Assembly (NCBI GenBank): GCA_963714415.1
Contig: CAVQOL010000002.1
Span: forward strand, 301,997 to 365,996
Length of the DNA stretch: 64,000 bases
Source: JAGXRK01 sp963714415
Lineage (GTDB): Bacteria > Bacteroidota > Ignavibacteria > Ignavibacteriales > Ignavibacteriaceae
Direction: 5' to 3'
Shown: positions 57,786-64,000 of the stretch, in pieces
How the letters are laid out: every line of letters begins with the position of its first letter
Numbering within the stretch: the stretch's first letter is position 1
The notes under the pieces: generated by a model
What the model saw: only the letters and a program-made list of their open reading frames with translations
Databases searched by the model: none
What the model was told of the DNA's origin: nothing
Translations under genes and position numbers: made by a program

Positions 57786-60019
57786 ATTTTCTTTTTTTTA
57801 AGTCTCAAAGAGTTACTAACCACAGAAACAGAACTGAGCGACATTGCAAGCGCTGCAAATACAGGACTTAGTAATCCAAAAGCTGCTAACGGAACTCCGA
57901 TAGCATTATAGATAAAGGCCCAGAAAAGATTTTGTTTTACAGTTTTTATAACCGCCTTAGAGAGTTTTATAGAATTAACAACACCATTAAGATCACCACT
58001 CATCAGAACTACACCTGCAGTTTCAATGGCAACATCCGTTCCTGTTCCAATTGCCACACCAACATCTGCTTGAGCAAGTGCCGGTGCATCGTTTATACCA
58101 TCGCCGACCATTGCTACAATATTATTTTTGTTTTGATATTCCGAAACTATTCTTGCTTTATTTGAAGGTAAAACTTCTGCACGGAATTCATCAATTCCAA
58201 CTCTTTCCGCTATAGCTTTTGCAGTTTTGAAATTATCTCCCGTTAATAAAACAGGTTTTATTCCCATATTTTTTATTTTCTTGATTGCATCCACTGCATT
58301 GCCTTTAACAGGATCTTCTATTGTTATTAATCCTCTAACCGTATTCTCTATTGCAACAAGAATTACAGTCATTGCCTTGCTAGATAGCTCATCAAATTTA
58401 TCTTTAATCATTGATAAATCAATCGAATTATCATTCATTAATTTTTCATTACCGATAAGAATTGTTTTGTCTTCAATCTTTGCTTTGATACCAAAACCCG
58501 TGAGACTTTCAAATGAAACTAAACTCCTTACAGAAATTCCTTTTCGTGAAGAATAATCAGCAATAGCTTTTGCTAATGGATGCTCTGATCTTTTTTCAGC
58601 AGGAATAATAAATGATAAAAGTTCTTTCTCAGTTATATTAAAAGTAATAATATCTTTTACTGCAGGATTTCCTTTCGTGATAGTTCCCGTCTTATCAAAT
58701 ATTATGGTGTCTACTTTATGAAATCTTTCCAGATTTTCTCCATCTTTAAATAAAATTCCATTCTGCGCGCCCTTGCCCATTCCAACAATTAATGCCGTTG
58801 GAGTTGCAAGTCCCAAAGCACACGGACATGCAATTATCAACACAGCAATAAAGTTTACCAATGCAATGTTGAATTGGTTAGTAACTCCGAATAGAAGCCA
58901 TCCTATAAAAGTGAATATTGCTATGAGAATTATAACAGGCACAAATACGGAAGCAACTTTATCTGCTAATTGCTGAATTGGGGCTTTAGACCCTTGAGCA
59001 TCTTCAACTAGTTTAATTATTTGTCCAAGAACTGAATTTTGCCCTACTTCCTTTACAGTAAATTCAAATGTTCCGGTTTTATTTATTGTTCCACCAACTA
59101 CATTCGCACCAATATCTTTTTCAACGGGAAGACTTTCGCCGGTTACCATTGATTGATCAATTGTAGAGTATCCTTTAATGATTTTTCCATCCGCAGGAAT
59201 TTTTTCTCCCGGCTTTACAATTACAATATCGCCAGGTAACAGATCATTAATTTGCTTTTCAAGTTCTTCTCCATCAATTACAACTAATGCCGTTTTGGGA
59301 CGAAGCTCAAGCAAGTTCTTTACAGCATTTCCTGTCCGGGATTTGGCTCGAATCTCAAGCCATTTACCCATAAGTATTAATGTTATTATAACAGCAGCAG
59401 TATCATAATAAACGTGAACTTCTTGATGATGTGAAAAAAGCATTTCAGGAAAAAGTGTTACAATAAGACTAAACAAATAAGCTGAACCGGTTCCAATTGC
59501 AACAAGTGAATTCATATCTGCAGTAAGATGAAGTAAATTTTTCCAAAAAGCAGAAAAGAATCTTTTTCCGGGGATGAAAATAATCGGAGTGGTTAACAGC
59601 AGAAGAATTTTATTGATTTGTTCTGTTGATAATGGAATAATGTCGGTAAATGCTTCCCACATCATTCCCATATTTATTATTATAATTGGTATTGTTAGAA
59701 TAAGTGCAAATATAAAATCCTTTTTGGTCTGTCCTTCATATGAATTTTTATAATCTGTTGTTTGTTTCAATGAAGAAGTATCCGTTTTATTACTGAGAAC
59801 AGAAAAATCAATTTTATAACCCATATCATTTACTAGTTCAGCAATTTTATTCAGATCTGCTTTTTCAGAATCAATTTCAAACGATACTTTTTCTGTAGCC
59901 AGGTTTACTGAAACATTCTTAATGCCTTCGGCTTTTGAAATTGCTTTTTCAACTTTTGTAACACAGCTTGCACAAGTCATTCCTTCAACAGGCAGAGATA
60001 TTTTAGAGGTCTTGATCAT
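57782..60019 (-). CDS. copA: Copper-translocating P1B-type ATPase
   Basis: About 745 residues from ATG 60019 (MIKTSKISLPVEGMTCASC); an upstream ATG at 60079 would run through an intergenic inverted repeat and is unlikely. There is one N-terminal HMA domain with the CASC pair, eight membrane segments, the transport motif IACPCALGLATPTA, the phosphorylation site DKTGTITKG, the HP motif SEHPLAKAIADYS and GDGINDAPALAQADVG. It exports Cu(I) from the cytoplasm. It follows copZ and the HMA-AraC regulator in the same direction, forming a copper resistance module. Confidence 0.95.
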   Translation of the reverse strand: MIKTSKISLPVEGMTCASCVTKVEKAISKAEGIKNVSVNLATEKVSFEIDSEKADLNKIAELVNDMGYKIDFSVLSNKTDTSSLKQTTDYKNSYEGQTKKDFIFALILTIPIIIINMGMMWEAFTDIIPLSTEQINKILLLLTTPIIFIPGKRFFSAFWKNLLHLTADMNSLVAIGTGSAYLFSLIVTLFPEMLFSHHQEVHVYYDTAAVIITLILMGKWLEIRAKSRTGNAVKNLLELRPKTALVVIDGEELEKQINDLLPGDIVIVKPGEKIPADGKIIKGYSTIDQSMVTGESLPVEKDIGANVVGGTINKTGTFEFTVKEVGQNSVLGQIIKLVEDAQGSKAPIQQLADKVASVFVPVIILIAIFTFIGWLLFGVTNQFNIALVNFIAVLIIACPCALGLATPTALIVGMGKGAQNGILFKDGENLERFHKVDTIIFDKTGTITKGNPAVKDIITFNITEKELLSFIIPAEKRSEHPLAKAIADYSSRKGISVRSLVSFESLTGFGIKAKIEDKTILIGNEKLMNDNSIDLSMIKDKFDELSSKAMTVILVAIENTVRGLITIEDPVKGNAVDAIKKIKNMGIKPVLLTGDNFKTAKAIAERVGIDEFRAEVLPSNKARIVSEYQNKNNIVAMVGDGINDAPALAQADVGVAIGTGTDVAIETAGVVLMSGDLNGVVNSIKLSKAVIKTVKQNLFWAFIYNAIGVPLAAFGLLSPVFAALAMSLSSVSVVSNSLRLKKKKI

Positions 60020-60053
60020 AAAATTATTTTTAGTTTTTGATATATTTGATGAA

Positions 60054-60102
60054 TGATTGAATGGCTGAATAAAAAACAATCAACCAATCAACCATTCAAT
60101 CA
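60054..60102. repeat. Inverted repeat between copZ and copA
   Basis: Perfect 11-bp arms TGATTGAATGG/CCATTCAATCA separated by 27 bp that contain two further CAATCAACC units. It lies in the gap between copZ and copA. It could be a small repeat element or a transcript-processing hairpin; there is no T run for termination. Confidence 0.7.
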
Positions 60103-60108
60103 ATTCTA

Positions 60109-60312
60109 TTAGTCGTTGCTCACTACTTTGTATCCCGCATTTTCAATTGCTTTAACAATTATTTCCGAAGATAAATTGTTTTTATCAGTATCAACTAAAA
60201 CGGTTCCAATTTCAACTTTGTAGTCTTGTGCATTTATTTTATTTAATTCCTTCTTAACAGCCATTACGCAGTGACTACAAGACATTCCTTCAATTTTAAA
60301 TGTACGTTCCAT
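60109..60312 (-). CDS. copZ: Heavy-metal-associated domain copper chaperone (CopZ-like)
   Basis: 67 residues forming one ferredoxin-like HMA domain: TFKIEGMSCSHCVMAVKKELNKI, with the CxxC metal pair, and a C-terminal IVKAIENAGYKVV. It should deliver Cu(I) to CopA, encoded downstream. A GGAG ribosome site precedes the ATG. Confidence 0.92.
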   Translation of the reverse strand: MERTFKIEGMSCSHCVMAVKKELNKINAQDYKVEIGTVLVDTDKNNLSSEIIVKAIENAGYKVVSND

Positions 60313-60402
60313 AATTTATTCTCCTTTTATCTTTACGACATAAATTTATGAAAGAAAAACAGATTGGACGTTATAGAATAATTGGATTGATTAACAAAAT
60401 CT

Positions 60403-60981
60403 TCAGATGACTTTGTCTATAGGTTTTCTACGTAAGTTTTTGAATTGTTTGAAGTAGGAAGGTGTTAGTCCTGTTACTTTTTTAAATTGATTTGACAGAT
60501 GCTGAACGCTGCTGTATTCAAGCCGGTATGCAATTTCACTTAATGTGAGTTCATCGTAAACCAGAAGTTCTTTTACCTTTTCTATTTTCTGCATGATAAT
60601 GAATTTTTCAATTGTTGTTCCTTCAATTGAAGAAAATAAAGTTGAAATGTATTGATAGCTTAATGAGGTTTCATCGGCTATTGCTTTAGCATAATTAACT
60701 TTTGATATCTTACCTTCACTTAGTTCTTTCATTTTATTGATGACCGTTAATTTTATCTTTTCAATTATTCTTGAATTTTTATCATCTATAAGTTCAAACC
60801 CATTTACCTCAAGGACAGTTTTAATCTTATCAAGACTAATTTTTTCGTTCGATTGTAATTCTACCTCACCAAGAGAAATATCAAGCACCTGGTAACCAAG
60901 TTTTTCCATTTCTTCTCTAACCACTTTAATGCAGCGGTTGCAAACCATATTTTTAATATTAAGAGTCAGTTTTTCAGACAT
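60403..60981 (-). CDS. HMA-like domain fused to AraC-type regulator
   Basis: 192 residues. The first ~70 form an HMA-like domain whose metal pair reads NMVCNRCIKVVREEMEKLGY. From about residue 85 to the end there is a two-helix-turn-helix AraC domain: YAKAIADETSLSYQYISTLFSSIEGTTIEKFIIMQKIEKVKELL, then LTLSEIAYRLEYSSVQHLSNQFKKVTGLTPSYFKQF. It lies directly upstream of copZ and copA in the same direction, so it is probably a metal-sensing activator of the operon. Direct copper binding is inferred from the CxxC. Confidence 0.85.
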   Translation of the reverse strand: MSEKLTLNIKNMVCNRCIKVVREEMEKLGYQVLDISLGEVELQSNEKISLDKIKTVLEVNGFELIDDKNSRIIEKIKLTVINKMKELSEGKISKVNYAKAIADETSLSYQYISTLFSSIEGTTIEKFIIMQKIEKVKELLVYDELTLSEIAYRLEYSSVQHLSNQFKKVTGLTPSYFKQFKNLRRKPIDKVI

Positions 60982-61062
60982 TAGATCACTTTGGAAATTT
61001 GTTTTTGGAAAGATATAAAAAAAGAAATGAAAAATTTGCCGTGATGTTGAGATTAATAATTC

Positions 61063-61416
61063 TTACCTGAACTTTAACTTATACATATCCGTATTTCCTA
61101 TTGACTGAAGAGTGTATAGATTTTCATTAGTCTTTTTGGGTGAGCATTTCGAACTACTTTCCGATGAAAGATCGTTTACCACAATAAATCTTTCAGAAGT
61201 TTTTTTTCTTTTATCATTTTCAATGTTCGTCAATATGGATTTCGGAATCTCAATTTTCTGTACTTTCGCAGGATTAGCTCTATTAATCGGTTTAGGAGCT
61301 GGTTCAATCTTATTTCTTGTTCTTATCTTGTAAATAGAATAGGAAAGTGAGAAAATACCGAAGACCAGTAGTATGATTAAAAAAATAGTTTGCTTTATGA
61401 TTTCAAATAATTCCAT
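61063..61416 (-). CDS. Unknown small single-pass membrane protein
   Basis: 117 residues: a hydrophobic segment at about 10-28 (TIFLIILLVFGIFSLSYSIY), then a basic stretch and a low-complexity polar tail with SSESSSKCSPKK. No family recognised. It ends about 80 bp before the HMA-AraC gene; there is no sign that it belongs to the copper module. Confidence 0.55.
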   Translation of the reverse strand: MELFEIIKQTIFLIILLVFGIFSLSYSIYKIRTRNKIEPAPKPINRANPAKVQKIEIPKSILTNIENDKRKKTSERFIVVNDLSSESSSKCSPKKTNENLYTLQSIGNTDMYKLKFR

Positions 61417-61688
61417 TTTTCTTGCAGTTTTAGTAAATATTTGCCAATTATTGTACCAAATAACTAATATGAAATAAAGTCAAAAATCAAAAAATATTTG
61501 AAGAATTCTTAGTTGAATCTATTTTGAATTGAGAAAGTTATCAATTTGAGAAAAAAATCTACTTTTCCATAAAAAGTATTCCATGCTTTTACTTATCCCT
61601 AATAATTGATTTTATATCAAAACTTTGATAACTTAACCGCCTAATTTATAAAGACTTAGTAAATTCTTCACTAATCAAAAGGCAAAAA

Positions 61689-61991
61689 ATGACAAAGGCA
61701 GATATTGTCGACAGGGTTGCAGCCGGAACAGGTTTAACTAAACTTGAGACCGAAGCAATTATTGAAGGATTCATTACAACTGTAATTGAAGCTTTGAAAG
61801 ACGGTAAGGGAATTGAGATAAGAGGTTTCGGCAGCTATAAGGTTAAGCAAAAGAACGCCAGACAAGCACGAAATCCTAAAACAGGTGAACAGGTTTTTGT
61901 TCCTGCTCATTTTGTACCTACATTCAAGTTCTCAAAAGATTTTAAAGATATTGTTGATAAAGGAATGAAGGAAAAAGGAACAACTATCTGA
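61689..61991 (+). CDS. HU/IHF family DNA-binding protein
   Basis: 100 residues. MTKADIVDRVAAGTGLTKLETEAIIEG forms the dimer helices, and EIRGFGSYKVKQKNARQARNPKTGEQVFVPAHFVPTFKFSK is the DNA-bending beta arm with the conserved RNPKTG turn tip. It is a nucleoid protein. Its stop overlaps the next start (TGATG). Confidence 0.95.
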   Translation: MTKADIVDRVAAGTGLTKLETEAIIEGFITTVIEALKDGKGIEIRGFGSYKVKQKNARQARNPKTGEQVFVPAHFVPTFKFSKDFKDIVDKGMKEKGTTI

Positions 61992-62695
61992 TGACAAAGT
62001 TTTGTGGTGAATGCGGATTTGAGTTTGACAGGGATTATAAATTTTGTCCCGAGTGCGGAACAAAAGTATCGCGTTCTTCTAATGAGAGAAAAACAGGAAA
62101 GACAACTAAACAGGGAAAAGTTAAACCTGCAGCAGTCGATGATAAACAGTTAGATCCTAAAGTAATTGTTGGAATATTTGGTGGTGGTGCAATAGTAATA
62201 ATTCTTATTTTTCTGTTAACAGGCGTGTTTGACTCACCAAGCATTACTCAAACATCTATGCCGCCGCAAACGAGTTCAGGTGTAGATTTGAATAATCTTC
62301 AACTTATAAACCAACTTGAAGAAAAAATAAAATTAAATCCTGAGGATCACCAAACTTTGCTCGATCTGGCTCATTTAAAAAATGATTCAGGTTTATTTGA
62401 AAAGGCAATAATTAATTATAAATCATATCTTGAACTTCATCCTGATGATGCAGATGCAAGAATTGATATGGGAGTTTGTTATTTCAATTTGCAGGATTTT
62501 GAAACTGCAAAAAAAGAAATGTTGAAAGCACTAGAGTATTCACCAAAACATCAGATAGGTCATTTGAATTTGGGTGTTGTTACTTTAAGTGCCGGTAATC
62601 TTGAAGAATCGAAAGAATGGTTTAAAAAAACTATTGAAATTGATCCCGCGTCCGATGTTGCAAAGCGGGCAGAGGAATTATTAAAATCACATTAA
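61991..62695 (+). CDS. Zinc-ribbon, membrane-anchored TPR protein
   Basis: 234 residues. An N-terminal zinc ribbon (FCGECGFEFDRDYKFCPECG, two CxxC pairs) is followed by a basic linker, one membrane segment (VIVGIFGGGAIVIILIFLL) and about three TPR units (LLDLAHLKNDSGLFEKAIINYKSYLELHP, DARIDMGVCYFNLQDFETAKKEMLKALEYSP, GHLNLGVVTLSAGNLEESKEWFKKTIEIDP). It is coupled to the HU gene. The role is unknown; TPRs suggest protein binding in the periplasm. Confidence 0.85.
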   Translation: MTKFCGECGFEFDRDYKFCPECGTKVSRSSNERKTGKTTKQGKVKPAAVDDKQLDPKVIVGIFGGGAIVIILIFLLTGVFDSPSITQTSMPPQTSSGVDLNNLQLINQLEEKIKLNPEDHQTLLDLAHLKNDSGLFEKAIINYKSYLELHPDDADARIDMGVCYFNLQDFETAKKEMLKALEYSPKHQIGHLNLGVVTLSAGNLEESKEWFKKTIEIDPASDVAKRAEELLKSH

Positions 62696-62724
62696 ATTAA
62701 TTTATCTTAATTAAGGAGTAGCGA

Positions 62725-62820
62725 ATGCCTTGCGGTAAAAAAAGAAAACGCCATAAAATGTCGACTCACAAAAGAAAAAAAAGATTAAGAAAGAACAGAC
62801 ATAAAAAGAAAATAAGATAG
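62725..62820 (+). CDS. 31-residue basic protein, AURKAIP1/COX24 (DUF1713) type
   Basis: The sequence MPCGKKRKRHKMSTHKRKKR followed by LRKNRHKKKIR is almost all Lys, Arg and His and matches the bacterial AURKAIP1/COX24-domain proteins, relatives of mitochondrial ribosomal protein mS38. It is probably ribosome-associated. A good AAGGAG ribosome site lies 6 bp before the ATG. It is 29 bp after the TPR gene. At this length it is easily missed by gene finders. Confidence 0.88.
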   Translation: MPCGKKRKRHKMSTHKRKKRLRKNRHKKKIR

Positions 62821-62842
62821 TCATTTAAGTTAAGGATTTGTC

Positions 62843-62873
62843 TGAGGCTGAGGATTAAATTACCTTAGCCTCA
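62843..62873 (+). terminator. Possible terminator after the COX24-like gene
   Basis: 11-bp arms TGAGGCTGAGG/CCTTAGCCTCA with one G:T pair and a 9-nt loop. The downstream sequence has only a weak T run, so termination efficiency is uncertain. Confidence 0.5.
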
Positions 62874-62955
62874 AGCTTAACCTTTTAAAAATTATTTAAA
62901 CTACTAACCAATAATAATTCAACTTACATTTTTCCAATAGTTTGCTTTTACACAT

Positions 62956-63028
62956 GCCAACTTAGCTCAGTTGGTAGAGCAGCTCATTCGTAATGAGCAG
63001 GTCGCCGGTTCGACTCCGGCAGTTGGCT
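62956..63028 (+). tRNA. tRNA-Thr (anticodon CGT)
   Basis: A 73-nt cloverleaf: acceptor GCCAACT/AGTTGGC with discriminator T, D-arm AGCTCAGTTGGTAGAGC, anticodon stem GCTCA/TGAGC with loop TTCGTAA (anticodon CGT, reads ACG), and T-arm GCCGG-TTCGACT-CCGGC. CCA is not encoded. Confidence 0.96.
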
Positions 63029-63160
63029 CTGAGAATTTCAAATTCAGATTAAAAAATCCTTCCTTAATGCTTACAATTGTTGACCATTTTGAAATTGCAT
63101 CTATTAATCCTGATTTCTTTTTGACTGTAGTCAACTTTTTTCAGGACGAGACAAGAGTAA

Positions 63161-63430
63161 TTATGTTGTCTTCGGTTTATTGATAGATTTATTAACCAAA
63201 TTATATATCCAGGCAATTAAAAAGCCTGTGATAAAACCATCAACAAATCCCCATAAGAATCCTATTACAGCTCCGCCCCAAGAGTATGAATAACCAAAGT
63301 AAAATGTTGAAAGTTTCGAAATAATTTCTCCCGGAGCATTCCTTAATAGGAGAAACCAAGTGCTAAGCATTACAGCAAGTCCCCAAACTAGTCCCAATGC
63401 AATTCCCAAAGCTCTTTTACGTAGTTCCAT
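63161..63430 (-). CDS. Small two-to-three-TM membrane protein
   Basis: 89 residues from ATG 63430, which has GGAGG at ideal spacing; the in-frame ATG at 63463 lacks one. Hydrophobic segments: ALGIALGLVWGLAVMLSTWFLLL and AVIGFLWGFVDGFITGFLIAWIYNLV, with a tyrosine-rich linker. Proteins of this pattern are sometimes labelled holin-like, but nothing here is phage-related, so I leave the function open. Confidence 0.75.
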   Translation of the reverse strand: MELRKRALGIALGLVWGLAVMLSTWFLLLRNAPGEIISKLSTFYFGYSYSWGGAVIGFLWGFVDGFITGFLIAWIYNLVNKSINKPKTT

Positions 63431-63521
63431 AATATCCTCCTTGATGTTATTAATTTTCAGCAATTTTTATCCCTCGCTGAATTTATTTTACAGGGCTACC
63501 CCCACCAATTCTTTATTGCAC

Positions 63522-63689
63522 TTAGCTCTTTTTAGATGTGACGGCAGTAAAACCTGAAAATATTCTCTTTACACTTTTACTTTTGCAATGAGGACAAGTA
63601 AAAGATTTTTTTCGTTCATAATCTGAGATTGATAACTGAAGGGAAAATTTTTTCTCACATTTATTACATTTGAATTCATAGGTTGGCAT
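63522..63689 (-). CDS. FmdB-type small zinc-ribbon protein
   Basis: 55 residues: MPTYEFKCNKCEKKF, then SFTCPHCKSKSVKRIF. The Y-F-C-x2-C start and second CPHC pair are the signature of the CxxC_CxxC_SSSS/FmdB zinc-ribbon family, of uncertain function. It lies about 90 bp upstream of the small membrane protein gene in the same direction. Confidence 0.8.
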   Translation of the reverse strand: MPTYEFKCNKCEKKFSLQLSISDYERKKSFTCPHCKSKSVKRIFSGFTAVTSKKS

Positions 63690-63781
63690 ATTTTAACCTC
63701 TTACTAAATTTAAATGACTTAATGCGTGAGGAGAACATATGAAATAAAAAATCCATTATCAAGAAAAATAAACTTAACGAT

Positions 63782-63943
63782 TAGTAACTCACCTTACGCA
63801 AGAGGTCATTCCGGCGAATGAAATGAGTCCGGAAACTTTGAGTTTAGATTATATTTCAGATTCTGGACAAGTTCGTCAGAACTCCGTTCTGCCGGAACGA
63901 GCCAGAATGACTGGATCATAATTATGTTGCGTAAGTTAGTAAG
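63782..63943. repeat. Palindromic non-autonomous element (MITE-like)
   Basis: The ends are inverted: CTTACGCAA (63793-63801) and TTGCGTAAG (63927-63935), with looser pairing for ~8 more bp outward. Just inside, GGTCATTCCGGC (63804-63815) pairs imperfectly with GCCAGAATGAC (63901-63911). The centre also has GTTCGTCAGAACTCCGTTCTG. No coding sequence is inside. The layout fits a small hairpin-forming repeat. Confidence 0.7.
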
Positions 63944-63944
63944 T

Positions 63945-63978
63945 AAAAAAACCCCTACCTATTTTATTAAGCAGGGGT
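63945..63978 (-). terminator. Terminator for a minus-strand gene beyond the right edge
   Basis: Arms ACCCCT/AGGGGT with a 15-nt loop, followed on the minus strand by T7. It should end a transcript entering from the right. Confidence 0.65.
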
Positions 63979-64000
63979 CTTTGAATTGAAAATGAATTTG

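Noticed and set aside
63161..63430. Phage holin
   Set aside because: Size and membrane pattern alone are not enough and there are no other phage genes nearby.

Overview
The window reads as a chromosomal segment from a low-GC member of the Bacteroidota/Chlorobi lineage, most likely Ignavibacteriales. The main signs are a C-terminal sorting domain of the 'YQNYPNPFNP' type (a type IX secretion hallmark common in Ignavibacteria), a CarboxypepD_reg/TonB-dependent receptor, an M16 peptidase pair, a 31-residue AURKAIP1/COX24-like basic protein, and many SpoIIE-type phosphatases. The taxonomic call is inference from gene content; there is no rRNA in the window.

Layout, left to right. 1-2.4 kb: N-terminus of a membrane sensor, purA and a STAS protein, all on the minus strand. 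2.5-4.7 kb: an ECF sigma factor and its membrane anti-sigma factor, with a readable ECF promoter. 5.0-12.4 kb: a partner-switching cluster (three SpoIIE/PP2C phosphatases, one STAS antagonist, one RsbW-like kinase); a fourth phosphatase lies at 33.6 kb. 12.5-15.6 kb: secDF. 15.8-19.0 kb: a nucleoside salvage operon (cdd-tdk-nupC-punA). 19.0-20.9 kb: methyltransferase and glycosyltransferase. 21.2-23.9 kb: a decayed secreted protein gene and two paralogous membrane proteins framed by paired-hairpin repeats. 23.9-27.5 kb: uvrD, an unknown gene and floA. 27.8-32.2 kb: clpC, a duplicated terminator, pyrE and mscS. 32.2-41.0 kb: M64 peptidase (5' end occupied by a small palindromic element), PP2C, aldehyde dehydrogenase, MgtC/DUF4010 protein, truA, a beta-barrel protein and an enoyl-CoA hydratase. 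41-51.8 kb: two M16 peptidases, a nucleotide pyrophosphatase-like enzyme, a TonB receptor, lepB, gatB and an M23 peptidase. 52-57.7 kb: a SLC13 transporter, a lipoprotein, pepF, an IMPDH/GMPR protein and a DUF1579 protein. 57.8-61.0 kb: a copper module (copA, copZ, an HMA-AraC regulator). 61.7-64 kb: an HU protein, a TPR protein, the COX24-like small protein, tRNA-Thr(CGT), small genes and a palindromic element.

About a dozen otherwise normal genes, several of them housekeeping (purA, gatB, uvrD), carry one or more single-base frameshifts. Many of these sit in short homopolymers, so uncorrected sequencing errors are the likeliest cause. I annotate those genes as single CDSs across the shift. 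The most distinctive observations are the double-hairpin repeats that supply stop codons to two convergent genes, a palindromic element inserted between the original start codon and the signal-peptide core of the M64 peptidase, the ECF promoter that moves the sigma-factor start, the PDZ-membrane-GAF-PP2C phosphatase, and the HMA-AraC copper regulator.
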